Assembly (NCBI RefSeq): GCF_900108105.1
Contig: NZ_FNUR01000015.1
Location: 1-64,000 of the forward strand
Reading direction: 5' to 3'
DNA length: 64,000 nucleotides
From: Butyrivibrio sp. Su6
GTDB lineage: Bacteria; Bacillota; Clostridia; Lachnospirales; Lachnospiraceae
Shown here: piece by piece, positions 28,793 to 39,263 of the stretch
Layout: every line of letters starts with the position of its first letter
Numbering within the stretch: position 1 is the stretch's first letter
Translations under genes and position numbers: made by a program
The notes under the pieces: model-generated
What the model was told of the DNA's origin: nothing
Seen by the model: the letters and a program-made list of their open reading frames with translations, nothing else
Databases searched by the model: none

Positions 28793-29571
28793 CAAAGAAA
28801 ATGAAAAAAGAAGCAAAAGTACTAAGCCAAAAGTTGCTTGCAGATGGCATTTTTGATCTGTGGCTTGAGACAGAAATAGCAAAGGATACTTGTCCCGGGC
28901 AGTTTGTTGGTGTGTACACAGTAAATAAGGCAGCTCTTTTGCCCAGACCTATCAGCGTATGCGAGGTAAACAAGGAAAAGACTGCTATCAGACTGGTTTA
29001 CAGAGTAGTTGGAACCGGAACAGCTGAATTTGCATTGTATCAGCCGGGGGATTACATGATGATCCTTGGACCTCTTGGTAACGGCTTTCCTCTTGAAAAG
29101 GCAGAGGGAAAAAGAGTTGTTTTGATGGGAGGCGGAATTGGAGTTCCACCACTTCTTGAAACAGCTAAGAGACTTGGAGAAGGCACAGATGTAATAACAG
29201 TAATGGGATATAGAAATTCCGAAACATTCCTTTCAGACGAATTTGAGAAATACAGCAGACTTTACATTGCTTCTGACGACGGAAGCGTAGGAACCAAGGG
29301 CAATGTAATTGATGCGTTAAAAGAAAACAAGATAGACTGCGATGTTATTTTTGCCTGCGGACCAATGCCAATGCTCAGGGGAATCAAGGCTTATGCACAG
29401 GAGAATGGGATCAAGGCGTATCTTTCACTTGAGGAGAAAATGGCCTGTGGCGTAGGTGCCTGCCTTGGCTGCATCTGCAAGACCAAAAAAGTAGATGATC
29501 ATTCTCATGTGAAAAATGCCAGGATCTGTACAGACGGACCTGTGTTTGATGCAGATGATCTTGATATGTAA
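28789..29571 (+). CDS. pyrK: Dihydroorotate dehydrogenase B, electron-transfer subunit
   Basis: 260 residues: FAD-binding barrel (LLPRPISVCEV), NAD-binding domain (LMGGGIGVPPLLE, FACGPMPML), and C-terminal [2Fe-2S] cluster cysteines (MACGVGACLGCIC and RICTDGPVF). It passes electrons from dihydroorotate oxidation by PyrD to NAD+. The ATGA overlap with pyrC implies coupling. Confidence 0.96.
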   Translation: MTKKMKKEAKVLSQKLLADGIFDLWLETEIAKDTCPGQFVGVYTVNKAALLPRPISVCEVNKEKTAIRLVYRVVGTGTAEFALYQPGDYMMILGPLGNGFPLEKAEGKRVVLMGGGIGVPPLLETAKRLGEGTDVITVMGYRNSETFLSDEFEKYSRLYIASDDGSVGTKGNVIDALKENKIDCDVIFACGPMPMLRGIKAYAQENGIKAYLSLEEKMACGVGACLGCICKTKKVDDHSHVKNARICTDGPVFDADDLDM

Positions 29572-29600
29572 GAAACTATTTGAGGATTGTGAGAGTAGAT

Positions 29601-30506
29601 ATGAATACAAAAGTTAAGATAGCAGGAGTAGAATTTAATAACCCGGTAATGACAGCGTCAGGAACTTTCGGATCCGGAATGGAATACGCGGAGTTTGTGG
29701 ATCTGAATAAGCTCGGAGCTGTAGTTACTAAAGGCGTTGCCAATGTTCCGTGGGAGGGAAATCCCACGCCCAGAGTTGTAGAAGTATACGGTGGAATGCT
29801 AAATGCCATAGGCCTCCAAAATCCTGGAGTGGACGTGTTTATAGACAGAGACCTTGAGTTTTTGAAAAAATATGACACAAAAGTAATCGTAAATGTCTGC
29901 GGAAAGTCTGTAGAAGATTACCTTGAAGTGGTTGAGAGACTCTCTGATGAAGAAAGAGTTGATATGCTTGAGATAAATGTCTCATGTCCTAATGTAAAAG
30001 AGGGCGCCATTGCCTTTGGTCAGAAGAAAGAAGCTCTTTTTGATATAACAAGCAGGATAAAAAAAGTATCCAAAAAACCCATTATCATGAAGCTCAGCCC
30101 AAATGTCACAAGCATTGCAGAGATGGCAAAAGCAGCTGAGGCAGCAGGAGCTGATGCGATTTCTCTGATAAATACCATAACAGGCATGAAGATTGATATT
30201 TATAAAAGAAAATTCGCCCTTGCCAATAAGACCGGCGGACTCTCAGGTCCTGCGATCAAACCTGTTGCCGTGAGAATGGTTTACGAGGCTTCAAGAGCAG
30301 TAAATATCCCTGTTATAGGAATGGGTGGAATAGCAAGTGCAGAGGATGCCATAGAGTTTATTATGGCAGGAGCAACTGCAGTAGCTGTCGGAGCCATGAA
30401 TTTCCATGATCCATATCTTACAGGGAAAGTTGTAGATGGAATTGAAGAGTATATGAGAAACTACAATGTGGATGATATAAACAGTATCAGAGGCATAGTT
30501 GAATAA
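29601..30506 (+). CDS. pyrD: Dihydroorotate dehydrogenase B, catalytic subunit
   Basis: 301 residues, class 1B enzyme. The FMN-binding TIM barrel shows NPVMTASGTFGSG, and the active-site Cys lies in EINVSCPNVKEG. It works with PyrK in the fourth step of UMP synthesis. ATG 29601 is preferred over the in-frame TTG at 29580, since the conserved fold begins just after it. pyrC-pyrK-pyrD form one transcript ended by the hairpin at 30517. Confidence 0.96.
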   Translation: MNTKVKIAGVEFNNPVMTASGTFGSGMEYAEFVDLNKLGAVVTKGVANVPWEGNPTPRVVEVYGGMLNAIGLQNPGVDVFIDRDLEFLKKYDTKVIVNVCGKSVEDYLEVVERLSDEERVDMLEINVSCPNVKEGAIAFGQKKEALFDITSRIKKVSKKPIIMKLSPNVTSIAEMAKAAEAAGADAISLINTITGMKIDIYKRKFALANKTGGLSGPAIKPVAVRMVYEASRAVNIPVIGMGGIASAEDAIEFIMAGATAVAVGAMNFHDPYLTGKVVDGIEEYMRNYNVDDINSIRGIVE

Positions 30507-30516
30507 CCGACATAAG

Positions 30517-30547
30517 AAAAGGAAGAGCCGTTGTAGCTCTTCCTTTT
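30517..30547. terminator. Bidirectional terminator after pyrD
   Basis: AAAAGGAAGAGC (30517-30528) pairs perfectly with GCTCTTCCTTTT (30536-30547) around a 7-base loop. It also serves the convergent gene at 30571. Confidence 0.88.
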
Positions 30548-30570
30548 CGATTACTAGCAACTCTTAGTCC

Positions 30571-31203
30571 TTACTCACTGTCTGTTTTTCCGGTGAGTTC
30601 ATCGAACCCTTTCATTACAGCTGCATAGGTCTGCTTTGAAATTTCCGGAAGCTCTCCGCCCCAGGTCTTTTCAGCCTGTGCATAGCCCTTCTCGAAAGCA
30701 TCTCTCATCTTTTCGAGCTTATCAGGGTCGTCGCCAGCCAGCGTCTTGGCAAAATCAAGGATTCTTTCTGAGGTCTTATTTACACCCCAGTAGCCATCCT
30801 CGGCGATATCTGCCTGCGCCTGTGCCTTTGTCGCTGCGTCTACAGTGAAATCTCCTTTTGCAAGGAATTTCCACATAGAATCCTCGTCATTTTCAGAATT
30901 AGCTATGCCATAGGTTTTGGCCTGCTTGCCCATCATCTTGTGGACAATGTCCAAAAGCTGTTGCTTACGCATTTCTACGTCAGCCTGCATCTGCTTAATG
31001 ATCTGGGTTCTGTCCGTATTTTTTGAAGATACTTGTGAGGTCTTATCGCTTCCCTCATCTGACTTCTCATATACGGCAGCGGCTTCAGCTTTCACCTTAA
31101 CTTCATCGTCTTTTTTCTTTTCTTCTACAGAAGAAGGATTGACAGAAGAAGCATAGGTGGTTGCGATGTTGTTAGTAACCTCGGTAACTCCGTTTACGCC
31201 CAT
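30571..31203 (-). CDS. Conserved-looking helical protein of unknown function
   Basis: 210 residues, not recognised with certainty. No signal peptide or membrane segment. The first ~75 residues are Ser/Thr/Lys/Glu-rich and probably disordered. The rest is helical, ending with a compact motif region (ILDFAKTLAGDDPDKLEKM, then EKTWGGELPEIS) reminiscent of small uncharacterised domains such as DUF5610. MGVNGV opens the protein, and a GGAG lies just upstream (AAAAGGAGTTCTAT). It stands alone between a terminator and a divergent gene. Bases 31204-31380 hold T-rich leader DNA with a TATAAT at 31333. Confidence 0.65.
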   Translation of the reverse strand: MGVNGVTEVTNNIATTYASSVNPSSVEEKKKDDEVKVKAEAAAVYEKSDEGSDKTSQVSSKNTDRTQIIKQMQADVEMRKQQLLDIVHKMMGKQAKTYGIANSENDEDSMWKFLAKGDFTVDAATKAQAQADIAEDGYWGVNKTSERILDFAKTLAGDDPDKLEKMRDAFEKGYAQAEKTWGGELPEISKQTYAAVMKGFDELTGKTDSE

Positions 31204-31380
31204 ATAGAACTCCTTTTCCGCGTAGGTCCCTAAAAACCGCGCTGAAACGAAACTATAGTTTACCTAATCTTCTTATCGGCTGATTTTTTAAAAACTTTAG
31301 CGTTTTTTTTAATTTTTTTTCTTGAGTTTATGTATAATGAGTGAGAAGATTTTAGAAAAGTAGAATTGGAGCGGATTTTA

Positions 31381-32250
31381 ATGAAAATAACTCGCAAAGC
31401 GTATGCAAAAATCAACCTTGGACTTGATGTCACAGGTAAAAGAGCTGATGGTTACCACATTGTTCGCATGATAATGCAGAACGTGGATTTATTCGATACA
31501 TTGGATTTTGAAGACAACGAGACAGGTGAAATAGTTTTGACGGCTTCTTCACCAAAGATTCCTACAGATGACAGCAATCTCATCTGCAAAGTTGCCAAGC
31601 AGCTTCAGGATAAATTTAATGTAAAAAAAGGTGCGAATATTAATCTTGTAAAAAGAATTCCCGTTGCTGCCGGAATGGCTGGCGGAAGTACAGATGGCGC
31701 AGCTGCATATATCGCACTCAATGAGCTCTGGAACCTGGGCCTTAGTAAGGATGAGCTGTGTAAACTTGCAGTAAATCTTGGAGCAGATATACCTTATTGC
31801 ATTATGGGCGGAACTATGCTGGCTGAAGGCATAGGCGAGGAGCTGACTAAGGTTTCTGACCTGCCGCATTGCTACATAGTAATTGCAAAGCCTGCAATTG
31901 ATGTTTCAACAGGCTGGGTATATAAAGAACTGGATAGTAAAGAAATCGTGGATCACCCTGATATTGATGGTATTAAAAGAGCAATTGAAAAAGGTGATAT
32001 CCATGAGATGTGTGATCTTATCGGCAATGTCCTTGAACCTGTGACTGCCGGTAAATATGACGAAATCGGAAAAATAGAGAACATCCTTGAAAACAACGGT
32101 GCAATAAGAGCTTTTATGACCGGAAGCGGTCCAACTGTTTATGCTATTTTTGATGACAAAAATAAAGCTGAGGCAGCATTAAAAGAAGTAGATAAAAGCA
32201 GGCTTGCACCAGAACTCTTTTTATCAGGACCAATAAATCCTGAGGAATGA
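31381..32250 (+). CDS. ispE: 4-diphosphocytidyl-2-C-methyl-D-erythritol kinase
   Basis: 289 residues, GHMP-kinase fold: KAYAKINLGLDV at the start, the ATP loop PVAAGMAGGSTDGAAA and C-terminal MTGSGPTVYAIF. It phosphorylates CDP-methylerythritol in the MEP isoprenoid pathway. ATG 31381 follows GGAGCGG by seven bases. Confidence 0.96.
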   Translation: MKITRKAYAKINLGLDVTGKRADGYHIVRMIMQNVDLFDTLDFEDNETGEIVLTASSPKIPTDDSNLICKVAKQLQDKFNVKKGANINLVKRIPVAAGMAGGSTDGAAAYIALNELWNLGLSKDELCKLAVNLGADIPYCIMGGTMLAEGIGEELTKVSDLPHCYIVIAKPAIDVSTGWVYKELDSKEIVDHPDIDGIKRAIEKGDIHEMCDLIGNVLEPVTAGKYDEIGKIENILENNGAIRAFMTGSGPTVYAIFDDKNKAEAALKEVDKSRLAPELFLSGPINPEE

Positions 32251-32264
32251 TTGAGGTGTTTTGC

Positions 32265-32717
32265 ATGAAAAAGAATGTAGATGTAAATGTTACCGGTATT
32301 CATTCAAGACCAGGTGAACCGACTGAAAAGATTGTTACAACTTCCATGGGAATGTATGAAGTATTGGATGATGGAAGCAAGATATTAGAATATGATGAAA
32401 AACAGGATACCGGAAGCGGTGAACTATGTGTCCATAACAAGGTGTGCATTGCATCCGACGGTAATAGTATGGAGATTACAAGGGGCGGAGACATGAACTC
32501 CAAGCTTGCTTTTGGAAAAGAGCTGGAGTATGACACTGCTTATGAGACACCTTATGGTACAATGCAGATGAAAGTAGTTACCACAAGCTTTGATTTTATA
32601 AATATCAGACATGAGGAGGAAATGAAACTCATGGCTGAATATGAACTTGAGATGGGTGGCGAAGTTTTGTCGGATTCCATGATAATCATAGAAATAAAAA
32701 ATGCTGAGACAGTTTAA
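32265..32717 (+). CDS. DUF1934 / YwiB-like beta-barrel protein
   Basis: 150 residues forming alternating strands in the pattern of the DUF1934 calycin-like family (VNVTGIHSR, TTSMGMYEVLDDGS, PYGTMQMKVVTTSFD, EYELEMGGE). Function unknown. GAGGTG six bases before the ATG at 32265 supports it over the ATG at 32247 that overlaps the ispE stop. Its stop codon lies in the loop of a terminator hairpin. Confidence 0.8.
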   Translation: MKKNVDVNVTGIHSRPGEPTEKIVTTSMGMYEVLDDGSKILEYDEKQDTGSGELCVHNKVCIASDGNSMEITRGGDMNSKLAFGKELEYDTAYETPYGTMQMKVVTTSFDFINIRHEEEMKLMAEYELEMGGEVLSDSMIIIEIKNAETV

Positions 32718-32733
32718 CTGTCCCAGCTTTTTC
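32703..32733 (+). terminator. Intrinsic terminator overlapping the end of the DUF1934 gene
   Basis: GCTGAGACAGTT and AACTGTCCCAGC pair with one mismatch around TA, followed by TTTTTC. The stop codon TAA at 32715-32717 lies at the loop. Confidence 0.85.
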
Positions 32734-32742
32734 TTTTTACTG

Positions 32743-33216
32743 TTATTTAACCATTTTAGCTCCGGCTTTTTCCTGAGCCTTGGCAACGAGATTCTTAAAG
32801 AATCCCTTCTTCTGTTCAGGTGCCTGAACCTTACCGTGAAGACCCTTAACCTCTGTAACATAGATTCCACTAACTGAAGCCTTAACTTCTTTTTTAACCG
32901 GAACCTGATCATAAATCTTTTCGTCACAGATAAGACTCATTACTCTGTTTCCAACTCTTACCTTAAGGATTGGAAGTTTAGATCTTCTGAGAAGCTTAGG
33001 TGTCTGCTCAATAACTGACTGAGGAAGACCTGATTCGTTTAATTTCATTCTCTTTTTATCAATTATAAGCATAGTGATCGTCTGCTTCATCGCATCGAGC
33101 TGAACCTGCTGTTCGGCCTGCTTCTTCTGAGCTCTTTTACCAACTATGATCAAAGCAACGATGGCAGCGATAAGAATCACTGAAATAACAATAGCAACGA
33201 TAGCCCCTGTACTCAA
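32743..33216 (-). CDS. Single-pass membrane protein of unknown function, TTG start
   Basis: About 157 residues. One N-terminal transmembrane helix (AIVAIVISVILIAAIVALII) is followed by a short coiled coil (QKKQAEQQVQLDAMKQT), a strand-rich cytoplasmic region (LPILKVRVGNRVMSLIC) and a basic tail. No family recognised. The start is set by a strong GGAGG eight bases before a TTG at 33216; the ATG at 33264 would add a stretch lacking any RBS. Bases 33217-33390 carry the leader of the next gene. Confidence 0.7.
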   Translation of the reverse strand: MSTGAIVAIVISVILIAAIVALIIVGKRAQKKQAEQQVQLDAMKQTITMLIIDKKRMKLNESGLPQSVIEQTPKLLRRSKLPILKVRVGNRVMSLICDEKIYDQVPVKKEVKASVSGIYVTEVKGLHGKVQAPEQKKGFFKNLVAKAQEKAGAKMVK

Positions 33217-33390
33217 AATATAATCCTCCAAATAATAAAAATATAGCAAGATGTATTTTAGCATTATTTAGGAAGATAAGCAAATAAAATACTTTAATCT
33301 GTTTGTAAGGTGTGGTAGTATAAAAAATATTGTTTTTACAAATGTTATGAAAGGTGGAATTATACCGATTTCACTGGAGGAGAATTAGAA

Positions 33391-34668
33391 ATGAGAAACA
33401 AAATCGCATTATTAATGACTGGAGTTTTAGTCGTTGCATCACTTACAGCCTGCACCGGAAAAAATAATACAGAAACAGCTACAAATGCAGCGTCAGAGAC
33501 CAGCTCAGTTAGTTCAGATGAGGCTGTAGTTGCTGCTTCAGATAGTTCAGCAGAGACAACACCTACAATTTCAGCTTTAGAGAATCTTGAGAACCTTGAG
33601 ACAATGACACTTGCAGAGATCAACCCGGAAGAGTTTGTTACTCTTGGTGAGTACAAGGGTGTTACAGTAGAAGTTGCAGCACCAAATGTTACTGATGAAG
33701 ATGTTGAGAGCCAGCTCAGCAGTATCTTTTCAAGCAACCCACCTATGACTGAGGTTACAGACAGAGCAGTTCAGGATGGAGATACAGTAAATATCGATTA
33801 TGTAGGTAAATATGCTGACAGCGGAGAGGCTTTTGACGGCGGTACAGCACAGGGTGCTGATCTTGTTATTGGATCAAACTCATACATTGATGGTTTTGAG
33901 AGCGGTCTTATTGGAGCAAATATTGGTGATACAGTAGATCTTAATCTTACATTCCCTGAGAACTATGGCGCTACAGATCTTGCCGGCAAGGATGTCATCT
34001 TCACAGTTACAATCAACAGCATCTCTGTACAGTCAGATGAGATGACAGATGAGTGGGCAGCAGGTCTTGGAGCTAATTTCAGCAAAATTGGTGAAGGCTA
34101 CGAAGACAGAGCAGTTACAAATCTTGCAGATTTAAGAGAATACATCAGATGCGGACTTGAAGAGGACGCTAAGGATACTTACAATAACAATGTAGATAAT
34201 GAAGTTCTCACAAAAGTTATGGAAAACTGTGAGTTTAAGGATGTTCCTGAAAAGCTTTATAACAGATACCTTAAGCAGCAGAATGAACAGCTTGAGTACT
34301 ACGCAAGCATGTATTCAATGTATGTTCAACAGCAGCTTACAGCCAGCGATATCGTTAATATGATGATCCAGAATGAAGGTTCAGCTCTTTCAGGTGATGA
34401 TTATTTAAAAGAAATGGTAACAAATTCTACACAGCAGTTCGTTATGTTTGCAGCAGTTGCAAAGGCTGAAGGAATTGAAGTTACAGATGATGATATAGAT
34501 GCATATCTTAAGAATGCTTACGATACAGCATCAACAACAGCTTACAGTTCATACGAAGATTTCAGAGCAACAATTGACCCTGAAGTTTACAGAGAAGGTT
34601 TGATGGCAGAGAAGGTATTAGACTTCCTTGTAGAAAATGCTAATGTCGTTGAGCCAGCAGGAGAATAA
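33391..34668 (+). CDS. Lipoprotein trigger-factor-like peptidyl-prolyl isomerase
   Basis: 425 residues. A signal peptide ends in the lipobox LTAC (Cys21), then comes a Ser/Thr/Ala-rich linker of about 40 residues. An FKBP-type PPIase domain follows ([44 protein letters not shown]), then a C-terminal helical arm like that of trigger factor ([19 protein letters not shown]). Cytoplasmic trigger factor lacks a leader. This one should be anchored outside the cell and probably helps fold secreted proteins. RBS GGAGGAG. Confidence 0.88.
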   Translation: MRNKIALLMTGVLVVASLTACTGKNNTETATNAASETSSVSSDEAVVAASDSSAETTPTISALENLENLETMTLAEINPEEFVTLGEYKGVTVEVAAPNVTDEDVESQLSSIFSSNPPMTEVTDRAVQDGDTVNIDYVGKYADSGEAFDGGTAQGADLVIGSNSYIDGFESGLIGANIGDTVDLNLTFPENYGATDLAGKDVIFTVTINSISVQSDEMTDEWAAGLGANFSKIGEGYEDRAVTNLADLREYIRCGLEEDAKDTYNNNVDNEVLTKVMENCEFKDVPEKLYNRYLKQQNEQLEYYASMYSMYVQQQLTASDIVNMMIQNEGSALSGDDYLKEMVTNSTQQFVMFAAVAKAEGIEVTDDDIDAYLKNAYDTASTTAYSSYEDFRATIDPEVYREGLMAEKVLDFLVENANVVEPAGE

Positions 34669-34697
34669 TTTACCTTTTTCATAGATTGGAGGACGCC

Positions 34698-36089
34698 ATG
34701 GAATTAGTTGATATCAGAGCGCTGTTTGAACAGCAGGAAAAGTATTCAGGACAGAAAGTTACTGTAGGTGGATGGATCAGAAATATTCGTGATTCAAAGA
34801 CTATCGGTTTCATCATGCTTAATGATGGTACATATTTCAAGCCTTTGCAGGTTGTTTATACTGACGGACTTGCAAACTTTGCAGACATCAGCAAGCTCAA
34901 TGTAGGAGCAGCAGTTATCGTAACAGGTAGCATTGTTGCAACTCCTAATGCAAAGCAGCCATTTGAGATGCAGGCTGATTCAGTTGAGATAGAGGGACCT
35001 TCAACTCCTGATTATCCACTTCAGCCAAAGAGACATACACTTGAGTACCTCAGAACAATTCCTCATTTGAGAGCAAGAACAAATACTTTTGAAGCTGTAT
35101 TCAGAGTACGTTCAGTAGCTGCATATGCTATTCATTCTTTCTTCCAGGAGAGAAACTTCGTATATGTTCACACTCCACTTATCACAGGAAGTGACTGTGA
35201 AGGTGCAGGAGAAATGTTCCAGGTTACAACAATGGATCTTAACAACGTTCCAAAGACTGAAGAGGGAGCAGTTGATTACTCAAAAGACTTCTTCGGAAAG
35301 CCTGTAAACCTTACAGTTAGTGGACAGCTTAATGTTGAGACATATGCATTCGCATTTAAGAATGTTTACACATTCGGACCTACATTCCGTGCAGAGAATT
35401 CTAACACAACAAGACATGCTGCAGAGTTCTGGATGATCGAACCTGAGATGTGTTTTGCAGATCTTAAGGACGACTGTGATACAGCAGAAGCAATGCTTAA
35501 GTATGTTATCAGCTATGTTCTTGAGCACTGCCCTGAAGAGATGGCATTCTTTAACGAGTTCATTGATAAGGGACTTATCGATAGACTTAACAACGTAGTA
35601 AACAACGAGTTTGGCCGTATTACATATACAGAAGCTATTGAGCTTTTGGAAAAGCACAATGATAAGTTTGATTACAAGGTTTCATGGGGATGTGACCTTC
35701 AGACTGAGCATGAGAGATATCTTACAGAAGAAATCTTCAAAAAGCCTGTATTTGTAACTGATTATCCAAAGGAAATCAAGGCATTCTATATGAAACTTAA
35801 TCCGGATGGAAAGACTGTAGCAGCAGCTGACTGTCTTGTTCCAGGAATCGGAGAGATCATTGGAGGAAGCCAGAGAGAGGATGATCTTCAGCTTCTTGAG
35901 AGCCGTATGGATGAACTTGGAATGAAGAAGGACGAGTATCAGTTCTATCTTGATCTTCGTAAGTACGGTAGTGTTCGTCACGCAGGATTTGGTCTTGGAT
36001 TTGAGCGTTGCGTAATGTATCTTACAGGAATGGGTAACATTCGTGACGTTGAGTCATTCCCAAGAACAGTTGGTAACTGTGAACTCTGA
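34698..36089 (+). CDS. asnS: Asparaginyl-tRNA synthetase
   Basis: 463 residues, class II synthetase. An OB-fold anticodon domain ([18 protein letters not shown]) is followed by the catalytic motifs: [20 protein letters not shown] (motif 1), [21 protein letters not shown] (motif 2, quoted in part from [11 protein letters not shown]) and [15 protein letters not shown] (motif 3). Charges tRNA-Asn. ATG 34698 follows TGGAGG by eight bases. No T-box seen. Confidence 0.96.
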   Translation: MELVDIRALFEQQEKYSGQKVTVGGWIRNIRDSKTIGFIMLNDGTYFKPLQVVYTDGLANFADISKLNVGAAVIVTGSIVATPNAKQPFEMQADSVEIEGPSTPDYPLQPKRHTLEYLRTIPHLRARTNTFEAVFRVRSVAAYAIHSFFQERNFVYVHTPLITGSDCEGAGEMFQVTTMDLNNVPKTEEGAVDYSKDFFGKPVNLTVSGQLNVETYAFAFKNVYTFGPTFRAENSNTTRHAAEFWMIEPEMCFADLKDDCDTAEAMLKYVISYVLEHCPEEMAFFNEFIDKGLIDRLNNVVNNEFGRITYTEAIELLEKHNDKFDYKVSWGCDLQTEHERYLTEEIFKKPVFVTDYPKEIKAFYMKLNPDGKTVAAADCLVPGIGEIIGGSQREDDLQLLESRMDELGMKKDEYQFYLDLRKYGSVRHAGFGLGFERCVMYLTGMGNIRDVESFPRTVGNCEL

Positions 36090-36180
36090 TAATCATTTGA
36101 GAGTTGGACACATATATAAGTCAATATTGTTGTATAATGATATTGAAGTAAAATCTTAATTAGGAGCAAGGGGGATAGGT

Positions 36181-37569
36181 ATGAAAAAAAGTAGTTTTTT
36201 TGTAGTAATAGCTATGTCTCTTGTTATGAGTTTACTGGTGGCAGACCCTGTATGGGCTACCACCAGTACTGATTTACAGCAAAAACAGAATAAGCTTGAA
36301 CAAGAACAGAAAGCACTGGAGTCCCAACAGAAATCACTCCAGTCACAACAAAAAGACAGCCAGAACAAGTTAAACAATGCCAACAGTCAGATAGGCAGTA
36401 TCTCAGAAGCCAAAGGGGAAACAAAAGAGGCAATTGATGAGACCAATGCAGTTATTGTTGGTCTTATGACAGATATAGAGCTCATCAAGGAAGACATTGA
36501 CAGGACGCAAGAGCAGATCGAGATAACACAGCAAGAGTATGATGAGGCCAAAAAGCAGGAAGAGACCCTTTATGAAGCGATGGTCCAGCGAGTTAAGTTT
36601 ATGTACGAAAAGGGAAACCTGTCGTATGTGCAGATTCTTTTGACTGCAACAAGCTACGCTGATGCGCTTAATAAGGCCCAATACGTTGAACAGCTTTATG
36701 AGTATGACAGAATAAAACTTGCAGAGTATGTAGCAGCCAAGGAAAAGGCTGAGGCATATGGCAAACAGCTGGAAGAAGAAAAGGCAGAACTTGAAACTTC
36801 CAAATATGAGCTTGAAGAGGAAGAAGCTTATATGGAGGAAGTGCTTGCTGAGTACAAGGCAACATATGCTGATTATGAGGTTAAGCTTGCCAAGGCAAAG
36901 CAGGAGGCTGCAGTTTATACAGCACAGGTAAAGAGCCAGCAATCAAGTATAGCATCGCTTCAGAAACAGATAGAAGCAAAAGAAAAGCAGGTTGAAGAGA
37001 CCAAAAAGGCAAAAGAAGAAGCACTAAAGGCAGAAGAGGAAGCAAGAAGAGCTGCAGAGGAAGCTGCCAATGCTGAAAATGAAGATGGTGATAATTCCGG
37101 CTATTCTACTGGTACCGGGACAACTTCTTCAGGAACAACATACACAGATACAACTTCAGATTCAGATGATGACGATGATGATGATAATTCGTCAGGTTCT
37201 TCCAAAAGCTACGCTGCAGCAGGAAGTGCAACTGGTTCAAATATTGCGAAGTTTGCATGCCAGTTTGTAGGTAATCCCTATGTAGCAGGTGGAACAAGCC
37301 TCACAGACGGAGCAGATTGCTCAGGTTTTGTAATGGCTGTATATCAGGCCTTTGGAATATCGGTTCCCAGAACATCATGGGCTCAAGGATCTTATGGAAC
37401 AGAGGTTTCATATGCAAATGCTCAGCCTGGAGATGTTATTTATTATGGTGGACATGTCGGAATATATATCGGTGGTGGACAGATTGTTCACGCAAGTACT
37501 CAGAAAACCGGTATCAAGATTACTAATGCCAACTACAGATCCATGATATCTGTAAGAAGATATATTTGA
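36181..37569 (+). CDS. Secreted NlpC/P60 peptidoglycan endopeptidase with coiled-coil
   Basis: 462 residues: signal peptide to about residue 29, long coiled coil (about 30-290, Gln/Glu/Lys-rich) in the style of CwlO/PcsB/RipA proteins, a Gly/Ser/Thr/Asp-rich linker including a run of Asp, and the C-terminal NlpC/P60 domain. Catalytic Cys380 lies in GADCSGFV, with His425 (GGHVGIY) and His437 (IVHAST). Such enzymes cleave the D-Glu-diamino acid bond during wall growth, and coiled coils of this type dock on FtsEX-like regulators. A TATAAT lies at 36133-36138. Confidence 0.93.
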   Translation: MKKSSFFVVIAMSLVMSLLVADPVWATTSTDLQQKQNKLEQEQKALESQQKSLQSQQKDSQNKLNNANSQIGSISEAKGETKEAIDETNAVIVGLMTDIELIKEDIDRTQEQIEITQQEYDEAKKQEETLYEAMVQRVKFMYEKGNLSYVQILLTATSYADALNKAQYVEQLYEYDRIKLAEYVAAKEKAEAYGKQLEEEKAELETSKYELEEEEAYMEEVLAEYKATYADYEVKLAKAKQEAAVYTAQVKSQQSSIASLQKQIEAKEKQVEETKKAKEEALKAEEEARRAAEEAANAENEDGDNSGYSTGTGTTSSGTTYTDTTSDSDDDDDDDNSSGSSKSYAAAGSATGSNIAKFACQFVGNPYVAGGTSLTDGADCSGFVMAVYQAFGISVPRTSWAQGSYGTEVSYANAQPGDVIYYGGHVGIYIGGGQIVHASTQKTGIKITNANYRSMISVRRYI

Positions 37570-37609
37570 TAATACATGGTAACTATTAACTCTGTTATAT
37601 GGAGGAAGC

Positions 37610-39160
37610 ATGGCTACAGAAGAAAAAGTTATAGTAATTGACTTTGGCGGGCAATACAATCAGCTTGTTGCCAGAAGAGTCAGAGAATGCAACGTTTACT
37701 GCGAAATCTATTCTTATCGCACACCTATCGACCAGATTAAGGCGATGAACCCCAAGGGAATTATTTTAACAGGTGGACCAAATTCCTGTTATGAAGATGG
37801 AGCTCCAACTTATACTAAAGAGCTCTTTGAACTTGGAATTCCTGTACTTGGTTTATGCTATGGAGCTCAGTTAATGATGCACGTACTTGGTGGAAAGGTT
37901 GAGAAAGCACCTGTCCGTGAGTATGGTAAGACTGAGACATTTATAGACGGCTCAAAGGATACTCTTTTTGCCAGTATAGAGGAGAAGACTATAGTATGGA
38001 TGAGCCACTTTGATTATATCAGCAAGGTTGCTCCGGGATTTGACATTATCGCTCATACAGCTGACTGCCCTGTTGCAGCAGCCGCTTGTGAGGACAAAAA
38101 GCTTTATGCGATCCAGTTCCATCCTGAAGTTCTCCATACTGTAAAGGGTAAAGAGATCCTTCATAACTTCGTAAGAAATATTTGCGAAACAGCCGGAACA
38201 TGGAGAATGGATTCTTTTGTAGAGAATACAATTAAGGAAATCCGTGCGAAGGTTGGCGACGGCAAGGTATTACTTGCACTTTCCGGTGGTGTGGATTCAT
38301 CTGTCCTTGCAGCGCTTCTTGCAAGAGCAATAGGAAAACAGCTTACATGCGTATTCGTAGACCATGGTCTTCTTCGTAAAAATGAAGGCGATGAGGTTGA
38401 GAGCGTATTTGGACCAAACGGTAACTTTGATATCAACTTTATCAGAGTAAATGCAGCACAGCGCTATTATGATAAATTAAAGGGCGTAGAAGAGCCTGAA
38501 CGCAAGCGTAAGATCATCGGTGAAGAGTTCATCAGAGTCTTTGAGGAAGAAGCCAAGAAGATTGGAACTGTAGATTTCCTTGCGCAGGGAACCATCTATC
38601 CTGACGTGGTTGAATCAGGACTTGGAGGAGAGTCAGTAGTTATTAAGTCCCACCACAATGTTGGAGGACTTCCTGACTATGTTGATTTTAAAGAGATAAT
38701 CGAACCACTTCGTTCCTTGTTTAAGGATGAAGTTCGTAAGGCGGGTCTTGAACTTGGCCTTCCTGAATACCTGGTATTCCGTCAGCCATTCCCAGGCCCT
38801 GGACTTGGAATCCGAATTATCGGTGAAGTTACAGCAGAGAAAGTAAGAATTGTTCAGGACGCTGACTTCATCTACAGGGAAGAACTTGCAAACGCAGGAC
38901 TCGAGAAACTTCCTGATCAGTATTTTGCAGCTCTTTCCAATATGCGTTCAGTAGGCGTAATGGGAGATGAGCGTACATACGATTACGCAGTAGTCCTCCG
39001 TGCAGTTGAGACAGTCGACTTCATGACAGCTGAAGCTTCAGAGATTCCATTTGCAGTACTTCAGAAAGTCATGAGCCGTATCATAAACGAGGTTAAAGGT
39101 GTTAACCGCGTAATGTACGATCTCACAAGTAAGCCACCAGGAACGGTAGAGTTAGAATAA
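37610..39160 (+). CDS. guaA: GMP synthase (glutamine-hydrolysing)
   Basis: 516 residues. The class I glutamine amidotransferase has its nucleophile Cys in LGLCYGAQ and the His/Glu pair in FHPEV. The PP-loop ATPase shows [10 protein letters not shown], and the C-terminal dimerisation domain ends [12 protein letters not shown]. Converts XMP to GMP. GGAGG precedes the ATG by six bases. No purine riboswitch is visible in the 40-bp upstream gap. Its 3' end borders the accessory island. Confidence 0.97.
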   Translation: MATEEKVIVIDFGGQYNQLVARRVRECNVYCEIYSYRTPIDQIKAMNPKGIILTGGPNSCYEDGAPTYTKELFELGIPVLGLCYGAQLMMHVLGGKVEKAPVREYGKTETFIDGSKDTLFASIEEKTIVWMSHFDYISKVAPGFDIIAHTADCPVAAAACEDKKLYAIQFHPEVLHTVKGKEILHNFVRNICETAGTWRMDSFVENTIKEIRAKVGDGKVLLALSGGVDSSVLAALLARAIGKQLTCVFVDHGLLRKNEGDEVESVFGPNGNFDINFIRVNAAQRYYDKLKGVEEPERKRKIIGEEFIRVFEEEAKKIGTVDFLAQGTIYPDVVESGLGGESVVIKSHHNVGGLPDYVDFKEIIEPLRSLFKDEVRKAGLELGLPEYLVFRQPFPGPGLGIRIIGEVTAEKVRIVQDADFIYREELANAGLEKLPDQYFAALSNMRSVGVMGDERTYDYAVVLRAVETVDFMTAEASEIPFAVLQKVMSRIINEVKGVNRVMYDLTSKPPGTVELE

Positions 39161-39180
39161 GATAACGAGTGTTATTATAT

Positions 39181-39220
39181 CAGGCCCTGGAAGCGCATAT
39201 ATGCGACTTCTAGGGCCCTG
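39181..39220. terminator. Long hairpin after guaA
   Basis: CAGGCCCTGGAAGCGCATA and the facing arm TATGCGACTTCTAGGGCCCTG's complement-like partner form a long stem with small bulges. The tail on the plus strand (TTGTTATA) is only weakly T-rich, so this may be a terminator or a structural boundary. Confidence 0.55.
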
Positions 39221-39263
39221 TTGTTATACTGGCTGAATTCGTCAGAGTTTAATCCTTAAGGCA

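Noticed and set aside
34669..34697. T-box leader before asnS, and likewise before metG (7795-7821)
   Set aside because: Both gaps are under 30 bp, too short for a T-box.
36403..36942. Leu/Cys-rich minus-strand ORF antisense to the NlpC/P60 gene
   Set aside because: Mirrors the Gln/Lys/Glu coiled coil on the other strand; no start signal.
37570..37609. Purine riboswitch before guaA
   Set aside because: The gap is only 40 bp and contains just an RBS; no aptamer core.
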